From DATCVA01 sp036567205 (GTDB lineage Bacteria; Pseudomonadota; Gammaproteobacteria; Burkholderiales; Burkholderiaceae_B), in the NCBI GenBank assembly GCA_036567205.1, contig DATCVA010000145.1:1-15262 (forward strand): a DNA stretch of 15,262 nucleotides. The letters are read 5' to 3'. A program made the translations under genes and the position numbers. Below the pieces are notes generated by a model. That model did not search any database, had not been told where the DNA came from, and worked only from the letters and a program-made list of their open reading frames with translations. How positions within the stretch are numbered: position 1 is the stretch's first letter; the number at the start of each line of letters is the position of its first letter. Below are positions 1 to 5,939 of the stretch, one piece after another.

Positions 1-300
1 GAAAGCACCGCCGCCCATTCCCTGCTGGCACTGAACCAAGCCGGCATTTTCCAGGCTTCGCAACGCTTCGCGGATAGCCGTGCGGCTAACGCCCAGTTGC
101 TCGGCCAGCTCGCGCTCCGGCGGCAAACGATCGCCCGGCCGAAGTGTTCCGGCGGCCACCTCCCGGCGAATCTGCTCGCATACTTGCTCAAAAGCACGTT
201 TTGCTTTGATGGGAGCAAATGTAGGCTGACGTCGCGCCTCTGCCGCGGCAGTCACTACCGGCGGCCCGCCGGAGTTCTTGGAAATAAGTTCATCATGCAC
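1..300 (-). CDS. GntR-family (FadR/FCD-type) transcriptional regulator, 3' part outside the window
   Basis: Only the first 100 codons are inside the window. Translating the minus strand from a GTG at 300-298 gives an unbroken frame. Residues 33-98 form a GntR winged helix: KAKRAFEQVCEQI, then GTLRPGDRLPPERELAEQLG (51-70), then VSRTAIREALRSLENAGLVQ (71-90). The PGDRLPPERELA and SRTAIREALRSLE motifs are characteristic of the family, and the FadR subfamily is the best match. A C-terminal effector-binding FCD domain is expected but lies off the window. A Shine-Dalgarno-like AAAGGTG sits about 8 nt upstream of the GTG, which supports this start; an ATG at 296 is in another frame and stops after 13 codons. 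The 32 residues before the winged helix are a longer than usual tail. A promoter and operator-like palindrome lie upstream at 410-438, so autoregulation is likely. The target operon is probably beyond the left edge and cannot be named. Confidence 0.88.
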   Translation of the reverse strand, partial: MHDELISKNSGGPPVVTAAAEARRQPTFAPIKAKRAFEQVCEQIRREVAAGTLRPGDRLPPERELAEQLGVSRTAIREALRSLENAGLVQCQQGMGGGAF

Positions 301-320
301 TGCTCAACACCTTTGAATGC

Positions 321-337
321 GCTCGATAATGTCGAGC
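321..337 (-). promoter_or_regulatory. Small hairpin in the GntR leader
   Basis: GCTCGA (321-326) and TCGAGC (332-337) are a perfect 6-bp inverted repeat around a 5-nt loop. On the minus strand it lies in the untranslated leader of the GntR gene, about 6 nt upstream of the Shine-Dalgarno region. It may be a small mRNA hairpin or part of a protein-binding site. The arms are short, so the functional claim is weak. Confidence 0.35.
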
Positions 338-409
338 TAATATTATTGGGCGAGTCGATTTTCACTCTGAAACACATTAAAAACGACCTCCCAATAGAAG
401 ACGACCCCT

Positions 410-438
410 ATTATATGGTCTGACCTTAATACGTGACC
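410..438 (-). promoter_or_regulatory. Promoter of the GntR gene with an FCD-type operator inside it
   Basis: On the minus strand a perfect TATAAT (-10) lies at 415-410. The hexamer 17 bp upstream is GGTCAC (438-433), a poor -35. Between them sits the palindrome GGTC-T-GACC (417-425), in the context TGGTCTGACCT (416-426). This matches ten of eleven positions of the TNGTNNNACNA type of half-site recognised by FadR-subfamily GntR proteins. A repressor bound there would block the promoter, so negative autoregulation is inferred. The rest of 301-524 holds nothing else recognisable. Confidence 0.5.
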
Positions 439-524
439 ATGTCTTATGCAGTACATGGCGGGCATGTCTTCCCTATTCTAAGCAGTGAGCCGGTGCCTGG
501 CGGCAAAAACCAAGCCCATTATTT

Positions 525-1397
525 TCACACCCTGTATTCCTCTATTGCCGCTTTCAGGAACACCTCCACCAACTGCAACCTGGGTGAAGAGCGGGCCCAG
601 ATTAAACCGAAGCGGCGGGGCGCGCACGGACTTGGAAGCGGAAGACTCACCACATTCAAGCCCTGTTTCCACAGGTTCCACGCATTGGGCACAATAGCAA
701 CCCCCAGGCCTTTATTAACCATAAGTGAAATGGATTCCGTGGAGGCCAGTTCGAACCGCTCTTTCGGAGCAATGCCAACCCTTTTCAGATACTGCTCGAT
801 CTGCTGACCGACCCAGCTATTCTTGTCATAGCGTATAAATGGCTCTTGCTTCAACAGATCGTGCGCACTTCTTCCCTGATGCTGCGCAGCCGCCAATAAG
901 AAGAAATGTTCTTCGCTTAACAGACGCCAGCCCACTCTTTTGGGAAGTGCGAACGGCGGCTCCAGGGCAATCGCGGCATCCAATTCGTTGTTTTCCACAC
1001 TCGGATAAAACTCGGTCGACAATCCCGGCCGGATAGACACCTGAAGCGACGGATAACGTTCAATAAGGGTTGCAAGAATATTTGGAATAGTGCTGTTCAG
1101 CGATGTATTGCCCGCGCCCAGCCGCAGTTCACCCTTTATTTCCTGCGTGTTGGCCAATGCAGTCAATGAGTCGATGTCATCCAAGATTTTCTGTGATTTA
1201 TCGAGTATGCGGTGTGCCGCGTTAGTCAGATGCACAGTCTTGCCGGATCGGGTAATAAGCGTCGCACCAAGCTGCTCTTCCAAGGCCTTCATTTGTTGAG
1301 CCACCGCGCCATGTGTAATGTTAAGCCGGCGTGCGGCTTCAGCCATTGAGCCGTAGCGGTGCACCGCTATTAGAGTGTTCAGGAATGTGCTGTTCAT
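525..1397 (-). CDS. LysR-type transcriptional regulator
   Basis: This is a 290-aa protein, the usual LTTR length. Residues 1-60 are the LysR winged helix: FLNTLIAVHRYGSMAEAARR (5-24), then LNITHGAVAQQMKALEEQLG (25-44), then ITRSGKTVHLT. A linker helix follows. Residues about 90-290 are the periplasmic-binding-like co-inducer domain, with family features such as GELRLGAG and a late segment SLMVNKGLGVAIVPNAW. The gene is divergent from the CitE-TctC-CaiB cluster, the standard LTTR arrangement, so it probably controls that cluster in response to its substrate or an intermediate. The ATG at 1397 gives the canonical N-terminus, but no Shine-Dalgarno sequence precedes it; a palindrome occupies that place instead (1398-1418). 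The ligand cannot be identified. Confidence 0.9.
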   Translation of the reverse strand: MNSTFLNTLIAVHRYGSMAEAARRLNITHGAVAQQMKALEEQLGATLITRSGKTVHLTNAAHRILDKSQKILDDIDSLTALANTQEIKGELRLGAGNTSLNSTIPNILATLIERYPSLQVSIRPGLSTEFYPSVENNELDAAIALEPPFALPKRVGWRLLSEEHFFLLAAAQHQGRSAHDLLKQEPFIRYDKNSWVGQQIEQYLKRVGIAPKERFELASTESISLMVNKGLGVAIVPNAWNLWKQGLNVVSLPLPSPCAPRRFGLIWARSSPRLQLVEVFLKAAIEEYRV

Positions 1398-1418
1398 AAA
1401 GATAGAATATATATCTTT
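1398..1418. promoter_or_regulatory. Inverted repeat in the lysR/citE divergent region, likely LTTR binding site
   Basis: AAAGATA (1398-1404) and TATCTTT (1412-1418) are perfect 7-bp inverted arms around a 7-nt AT-rich spacer. LysR-type regulators usually bind such interrupted dyads between their own gene and the divergent target. This one abuts the lysR start codon, so binding there would repress lysR, while the citE start lies 70 bp away. The exact T-N11-A spacing is not met, so the assignment is inferred from position. Confidence 0.45.
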
Positions 1419-1487
1419 TAAAGGTAGCCAACAAATACCTCGCGGGTCTGCTCAGTGTGCATAATCTTCATCCAAGGAGACCCAACA

Positions 1488-2378
1488 ATGCGAAGTAAAT
1501 TATTTGTACCGGCCTCGCGCCCCGAGCTGTTTGCCAAAGCAATGAATAGCAAGGCGGACGCCATCAGTTTTGACCTGGAAGACTCTGTACTTCACGACCG
1601 CAAAGCTTACGCGCGCGACGAGTTGACCAGGCTGTTCAATAGCAGTTCGTTCGCGCAAACAAAAAAGGAAACCGGCAAGGTAATTATTGTCCGCGTCAAT
1701 CCGCTCGACACCGAATACTTTACAGACGACCTGAAAGCGGCATGCCACGCAAACGTCGACATCATCAACATCCCTAAAATCGACTCAACCGGAGACGTTC
1801 TGGCATTCATCGATCTGCTGGTCAAGGCTGAAAACGCATTCAACGCCAACTCTAGTAGCAAAGCCGACATAAAAGTACTGGCCAATATCGAAACCCCGAT
1901 TGCGCTTCATAACGCTGCCGAAATCGCAGCGGCGCATGCAAAAGTCTGGGGCTTGCAATTAGGCCTGGGCGACATGTTCGAGCCTTTGAACATTACCCGC
2001 TATGACGCACAAAACGTGCATTCAATTATGTTTGCGCTGCGCATGGCTTCAGCCCGCTCGGGCTGTGTTGTGTATGACTCGGCCTACGCCGACGTGGCCA
2101 ATGCGCAAGGCTACCGGCAGGAAGCCCTGCAGGCAAAAAACCTGGGGTTTCTGGGTAAAACCTGCATCCATCCAAGTCAGGTAAGTATTGCCAATGAAGT
2201 CTTCAGCCCAACCCGGCAGGAAATAGCCTGGGCTGAAAAAGTAGTTGCAGCATCCGCGGAAAATGATGTTAACGGGGCTTACCTTGTTGACGGAAAAATG
2301 ATTGATGCTCCGTTCGTAGCACGGGCTCAATCCATACTTAAGCAGGCCAAAACGCTGTCGATTGCCAGCCATAATTAG
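1488..2378 (+). CDS. CitE/HpcH-HpaI-type acyl-CoA lyase
   Basis: This is a 296-aa TIM-barrel lyase of the CitE-like branch of the HpcH/HpaI family. These enzymes reversibly cleave 3-hydroxyacyl-CoA esters such as citryl-, citramalyl- or malyl-CoA, with Mg2+. Visible motifs are RSKLFVPASRP at the N-terminus, FDLEDSV (28-34), IVRVNPL (67-73), the metal-binding glutamate in ANIETP (132-137, E135), the second acidic ligand in LGLGD (D162) and GKTCIHPSQV (223-232). The ATG at 1488 is chosen over one at 1455 because AAGGAG lies 8 nt upstream and the protein then begins with the family's RSKLF motif. It is the first gene of an apparent operon, 22 nt before tctC. The partner CoA-transferase two genes on suggests it splits a CoA-activated dicarboxylate. 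The exact substrate is not readable. Confidence 0.88.
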   Translation: MRSKLFVPASRPELFAKAMNSKADAISFDLEDSVLHDRKAYARDELTRLFNSSSFAQTKKETGKVIIVRVNPLDTEYFTDDLKAACHANVDIINIPKIDSTGDVLAFIDLLVKAENAFNANSSSKADIKVLANIETPIALHNAAEIAAAHAKVWGLQLGLGDMFEPLNITRYDAQNVHSIMFALRMASARSGCVVYDSAYADVANAQGYRQEALQAKNLGFLGKTCIHPSQVSIANEVFSPTRQEIAWAEKVVAASAENDVNGAYLVDGKMIDAPFVARAQSILKQAKTLSIASHN

Positions 2379-2400
2379 TTCACTATATTGGAGACAAAAA

Positions 2401-3405
2401 ATGCTAAAACAAAAATTATTCCTTAAAGGCCATACCGGGATCGCCAGCATGCTGCTGGTGGCAGGCCTTGCAACCGCATTCGCTCCGGCTGCCGGCGCCG
2501 CCGAACCGTTTCCCAACGGCCAGCCAATTACCTTAGTGGTGCCTTATCCTCCTGGTGGATCGAACGATTCGTTCGCGCGTGCTGTCGGCGCCAAGCTCGG
2601 CATGTTGCTGGACACCTCGATCGTCATCGTCAACAAAGGCGGCGCCAGCGGTTCTATCGGTGCAGCACAGGTTGCGCGCTCCAAGCCAGACGGCTACACA
2701 CTCGTCGCCGTGTCATCCAGTTTTACGACCAATGCGGCCATACAGAAAAACTTGCCCTTTGATGCCGAAAAAGACTTCAAAGGCGTAGCATTAATGGCCA
2801 AGGGCCCCTTTATCGTTGCTGTTAAAGAAAGCCTGCCCGTCAAATCCATGGCCGAACTGATCGCCCTGGCCAAGAAAAACCCGGACGCCATTAACTACTC
2901 CAGTTCAGGTCCCGGCAGCAGCAATCAATTTGCCACCGAAATGCTAAACACAGCGGCAGGCATCAAAATGACTCATGTGCCCTACCGCGGCATGGGGCCC
3001 GCCACAGCCGCTTTAATGGGTGACCAGGTCGATGTACTGATCGCAAGCGGTCCGTCTATCCTGCCGGCCATCAACACAGGCAAAGCCAGAGCCATCGCCA
3101 TTACCAGTCCCAAAGCCAGCCCCATTGCGCCAGACCTGAAGCCCGTTGCCGACACGGTACCAGGCTACGAATTCAGCTTATGGTGGGGCATTCTTGCTCC
3201 GGCGGGCACCCCTGACCCCATCATTAACAAGCTGAACAAGGCTATTCAACAGGTCGTAACGACTCCCGAGATGAAAGACTTCTTTGTTCGCGAGGGCGCC
3301 GAATATGCCACCGCTTCGGCACAGGACTACCAAAAAATAATCAAGGAAGATCTTGCCCGATGGAAAAAAGTTGCTGCCCAGAGCAACATCACCGTTCAGA
3401 AATAA
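2401..3405 (+). CDS. Tripartite tricarboxylate transporter substrate-binding protein (TctC/Bug family)
   Basis: This 334-aa protein binds carboxylates in the periplasm and belongs to the greatly expanded Bug family of betaproteobacteria. A signal peptide is clear: basic start MLKQKLFLKGH, hydrophobic stretch 15-30, and a likely cleavage after an AGA motif near residue 33. The mature protein shows the family signatures VVPYPPGGSND (46-56), IVNKGGASGSIGAAQVA (76-92), KPDGYT (95-100), VPYRG and a C-terminal segment ending DLARWKKV. GGAGAC precedes the ATG at 2401. It lies between the lyase and the CoA-transferase and shares their orientation, so it probably captures the cluster's substrate. No TctA/TctB membrane subunits are in the window; many Bug proteins are encoded apart from their permease. 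Confidence 0.92.
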   Translation: MLKQKLFLKGHTGIASMLLVAGLATAFAPAAGAAEPFPNGQPITLVVPYPPGGSNDSFARAVGAKLGMLLDTSIVIVNKGGASGSIGAAQVARSKPDGYTLVAVSSSFTTNAAIQKNLPFDAEKDFKGVALMAKGPFIVAVKESLPVKSMAELIALAKKNPDAINYSSSGPGSSNQFATEMLNTAAGIKMTHVPYRGMGPATAALMGDQVDVLIASGPSILPAINTGKARAIAITSPKASPIAPDLKPVADTVPGYEFSLWWGILAPAGTPDPIINKLNKAIQQVVTTPEMKDFFVREGAEYATASAQDYQKIIKEDLARWKKVAAQSNITVQK

Positions 3406-3437
3406 GTCCGCTTACAGTTCAGTTATTAACGTTTAAG

Positions 3438-3471
3438 GTAATTCCATTTCTATGTATGGAAATGGAATTAC
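3438..3471. repeat. 13-bp perfect hairpin between tctC and caiB (terminal-motif repeat)
   Basis: GTAATTCCATTTC (3438-3450) and GAAATGGAATTAC (3459-3471) are exact reverse complements around an 8-nt loop. It starts 33 nt after the tctC stop. The arm motif ATTCCATTTC also ends the roughly 100-bp repeats further right (positions 7038, 8080, 10498), so this may be a minimal derivative of that family. The right arm contains the only plausible Shine-Dalgarno sequence for the next gene, so the hairpin could affect caiB translation. There is no U-tract, so it is not an ordinary intrinsic terminator. Confidence 0.7.
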
Positions 3472-3476
3472 ACATT

Positions 3477-4703
3477 ATGGGTCAGTCTATGTCAGTACCA
3501 AGTTCAGCGCCGTTATCCGGCATTAAAGTTTTAGATCTAAGTGCATACATAGCTGGCCCATACGGCTGCAGCCTGCTATCGGATTTAGGCGCAGAGGTCA
3601 TAAAAATCGAGCCACCCGCCGGCGACACTCTGCGCAAGTATCCATCCACGCTGGAAGCAGAAAGCCGTGCTTTCCTGGGTGTAAACCGGGGTAAAACCGG
3701 CCTTTGCCTTGATCTTAAAAAAGAAGCCGGCTACGAAGTGCTAATAAAGCTTGTGCAAGAAGCCGATGTGCTAGTCCATAACTTCAGGCCGTCTGTGCCG
3801 CCACGCCTGAAAATCGATTACGAAACACTTAAACAAATAAATCCCAGGCTTATTTATTGCTCCATGACCGGTTATGGCAAAACAGGCCCCCTGGCCAACA
3901 AGGCCGGCTACGACCAGGTGCTGCAGGCTCGCAGCGGCATCTGCGCCTCTCAGGGAAGTAAAGACCAGCCCGAAATTGTCTATGGATCGGCGGTCGATTA
4001 CTATGCCGCCGCTATGGTCTCGAACGGCGTAACCGCTGCGCTTTACCAGCGGGAACGTAGCGGGCAAGGCCAGGAAGTCGGCGTGTCGCTGCTGGGAAGC
4101 GCACTAGCCATGCAATCAGCACGGTTGATCATGGCCGAATACGAACCCAAACACATCGACCGCGACATGCGCTCCGGCGGCATTACCGGTATACACCCAA
4201 CTAAAAGCGGGCATCTATATATATCGGCCAATACTCCGCATTTCTGGAATGCCCTGTGCACCTTGTCGGGTGTACCCGATTTAGCCACCAATGAAAAGTA
4301 CGACACGGTAAAAAAACGAGCCGCTCACGCCGATGAAATCGTACCTGTAATCCGTCAGGCTCTCCAGGCGAAAACAGCCCTGGAATGGGAAGAAGCCTTC
4401 GGCGTGGCGGTACCCTGCTCGGCAGTGCGGCATGTCGAAGACATGTTCGACGATCCCCAGGTAGCCGAACAAGGCTTTGTCGTCGACCTTCAGCACCCCA
4501 AAGTAGGCAATTACAAAGGTATAGCCAGACTCATTAAATTCAGCGCCGAAGTCAACAACACGCCGCCTTGCGCAGCTCCTTTATTAGGCGAACACTCGCA
4601 AAGCATTCTGCGCGGGCTGGGCTACAGCGACGAGCAGGCTCAAGCGCTGCTGGACTCGGGTGCGGTCGTGGCCGCCGATATCGCTACTGACTCGCCGACC
4701 TAA
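3477..4703 (+). CDS. CaiB/BaiF family (type III) CoA-transferase
   Basis: This is a 408-aa protein, typical of family III CoA-transferases, which move CoA between carboxylic acids through an aspartyl-CoA anhydride. Motifs are GIKVLDLSAYIAGPYG near the N-terminus, LLSDLGAEVIKIEPPAGD, NRGKTGLCLDLK, the VHNFRP segment, SMTGYGKTGP, the likely catalytic aspartate in YGSAVDYYAA (D174 from this start; D169 in formyl-CoA transferase), and RERSGQGQEVGVSLL. ATG 3477 was chosen because GGAA lies about 9 nt upstream; ATG 3489 is an equally plausible start and puts the aspartate at 170. The frame runs open further upstream into the end of tctC, but that part does not resemble the family. It probably activates the acid that the CitE-like lyase later cleaves. 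The substrate is unknown. Confidence 0.9.
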   Translation: MGQSMSVPSSAPLSGIKVLDLSAYIAGPYGCSLLSDLGAEVIKIEPPAGDTLRKYPSTLEAESRAFLGVNRGKTGLCLDLKKEAGYEVLIKLVQEADVLVHNFRPSVPPRLKIDYETLKQINPRLIYCSMTGYGKTGPLANKAGYDQVLQARSGICASQGSKDQPEIVYGSAVDYYAAAMVSNGVTAALYQRERSGQGQEVGVSLLGSALAMQSARLIMAEYEPKHIDRDMRSGGITGIHPTKSGHLYISANTPHFWNALCTLSGVPDLATNEKYDTVKKRAAHADEIVPVIRQALQAKTALEWEEAFGVAVPCSAVRHVEDMFDDPQVAEQGFVVDLQHPKVGNYKGIARLIKFSAEVNNTPPCAAPLLGEHSQSILRGLGYSDEQAQALLDSGAVVAADIATDSPT

Positions 4704-4731
4704 TTCCTTTTGCAAGTAGCACAATTCGTCA

Positions 4732-4899
4732 TTAATCGAAGCAAGGTCTGCAATCGCAGTATCTGACTTCTTTTTGAATATTTGATGTGGTTAATCCAAC
4801 AATGTTGATGACCTGGCTGTTATGCGCGTTAATGCCCCAGCGACCATGTACAAGATCATTACGTTGAAGACGCGCTTTATGAGCACGCGATTTTTTCAT
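4732..4899 (-). CDS. Possible 55-aa basic small protein, unrecognised
   Basis: An ATG at 4899 opens 55 codons to a TAA at 4734-4732 on the minus strand. The protein begins MKKSRAHKARLQRND, strongly basic, has a middle NAHNSQVINIVGLTTSNI, and ends in a cysteine cluster YCDCRPCFD. No family is recognised. It lies in an AT-richer stretch between caiB and alkB, convergent with caiB. GGA lies only 3 nt upstream of the ATG, so ribosome binding would be weak, and no clear promoter was found. It could be a real small gene, a decayed remnant, or chance. Nothing else was found in 4704-4983. Confidence 0.3.
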   Translation of the reverse strand: MKKSRAHKARLQRNDLVHGRWGINAHNSQVINIVGLTTSNIQKEVRYCDCRPCFD

Positions 4900-4983
4900 T
4901 ATCCATACAATTCAATAACATTAAATTTCTGTTCTACGCTGTGCTTTAATTAATTACCGAATTGGCAGACCATCCAGGCCTAG

Positions 4984-5012
4984 TTTACTGGCTGAACAGG
5001 CAGCAGTATTAT
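4984..5012 (+). promoter_or_regulatory. Candidate sigma-70-like promoter of alkB
   Basis: TTTACT (4984-4989) and TATTAT (5007-5012) are separated by exactly 17 bp and match four of six and five of six consensus positions. The start of transcription would fall near 5019, just ahead of the AAGG ribosome-binding site at 5032-5035. This supports the GTG at 5039 as the alkB start. Confidence 0.45.
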
Positions 5013-5038
5013 TTTTATTGCTCACGATAAGGTTTACA

Positions 5039-5686
5039 GTGACTCCCGATCTATTCGAATCCACTCTGACCGGCGTGCGCGAAACTCTGGAAGAACAGGC
5101 TTACGTGCTGCGCGGCTTCGCATTGCCGTATATGGCAGACCTGCTGCCTGAGCTGGATGCAATTCAGAAAATCTCGCCGTTTCGCCATATGGTGACGCCA
5201 GGCGGATACTCCATGTCGGTAGCGCTGACGAATTGCGGTCGTCTTGGCTGGACAAGCGACCGGCGCGGCTACCGATATACCGAACAAGATCCTGAGTCCG
5301 GGCACGCCTGGCCGACGATGCCCAAAGCGTTCTTGCGTCTGGCGCGCGATGCGGCATTGGATGCAGGCTTCGATCACTTTGAGCCAGATGCCTGTCTCGT
5401 TAACCGTTACGTGCCTGGCTCACGCATGTCGCTACACCAAGATAAGGACGAGAAAGATTACAGCGCGCCCATTGTTTCAGTATCATTGGGCATTCCGGCC
5501 GTGTTTCTTTTTGGCGGATACAAGCGCAGCGATAAAGCCCGGCGCATACCGCTGTTTCATGGCGATGTGGTCGTGTGGGGCGGTGCCGACCGACTGCGTT
5601 ATCACGGCGTGATGCCGCTTAAAGAGGCCTGCCACGCCACGCTGGGCCCGCAACGCATCAACTTCACTTTTCGCCGGGCTGGCTAA
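5039..5686 (+). CDS. alkB: Alpha-ketoglutarate-dependent dioxygenase AlkB
   Basis: The 215-aa product matches the length of E. coli AlkB (216 aa). It oxidatively removes methyl groups from 1-methyladenine and 3-methylcytosine in DNA and RNA, using Fe(II) and 2-oxoglutarate. The substrate loop TPGGYSMSVALTNCGRLGWT (53-72) is nearly that of AlkB. The iron ligands are visible as His133 and Asp135 in SLHQDKDE and His189 in RYHGVMPL. The 2-oxoglutarate arginines are Arg206 and Arg212 in the C-terminal QRINFTFRRAG segment. The GTG at 5039 has AAGG 6 nt upstream; a TTG at 5018 is in frame but lies about where transcription should begin. The next gene is a second alkylation-repair gene, ada, 253 bp downstream in the same direction. 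Confidence 0.95.
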   Translation: MTPDLFESTLTGVRETLEEQAYVLRGFALPYMADLLPELDAIQKISPFRHMVTPGGYSMSVALTNCGRLGWTSDRRGYRYTEQDPESGHAWPTMPKAFLRLARDAALDAGFDHFEPDACLVNRYVPGSRMSLHQDKDEKDYSAPIVSVSLGIPAVFLFGGYKRSDKARRIPLFHGDVVVWGGADRLRYHGVMPLKEACHATLGPQRINFTFRRAG

Positions 5687-5750
5687 GCAGCTACCCCCGG
5701 CAACCTGGCAGCTCGTTGGCTACGTTTCGAACCGCCCGAATCGCCCCCAA

Positions 5751-5841
5751 CCAGCAACCAGCAACCAGCAACCAGCAACCAGCAAATAGCAAATAGCAAT
5801 CACCATCAGTAATCAGTAATCAGTAATCAGTAATCAGTAAA
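5751..5841. repeat. Heptanucleotide tandem array, 13 units in register
   Basis: Exactly 91 bp divide into 13 consecutive 7-mers without a break: five CCAGCAA, two ATAGCAA, one TCACCAT, four CAGTAAT and one CAGTAAA. The 7-bp register is kept through the change of unit sequence. It lies between alkB and ada, ending 98 bp before the ada start. Such arrays are prone to slipped-strand copy-number change. Nothing else was found in the flanking 5687-5750; 5842-5939 is the ada leader with no confident promoter. Confidence 0.9.
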
Positions 5842-5939
5842 TAAATTAACTCAAAAAAATTTGACCGCAAGAGCCGGAGTGTTCTGAAGCTGAAAAACTT
5901 CTACAGTGGGGCCATTGAACAAGCCATACGGATTTAGTC

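Noticed and set aside
97..807. Plus-strand open frames over the gntR and lysR regions
   Set aside because: They overlap recognisable regulator genes on the minus strand and have no motifs or ribosome-binding sites.
1460..1465. CATAAT as a -10 element for the citE gene
   Set aside because: Transcription would start inside the ribosome-binding site at 1474-1479, and no matching -35 is seen.
5751..5841. Repeated GCAA in the heptamers as an array of Ada B-boxes
   Set aside because: No AAT was found at the required six-base distance from a GCAA, so the pattern fits repeat expansion better than Ada binding.
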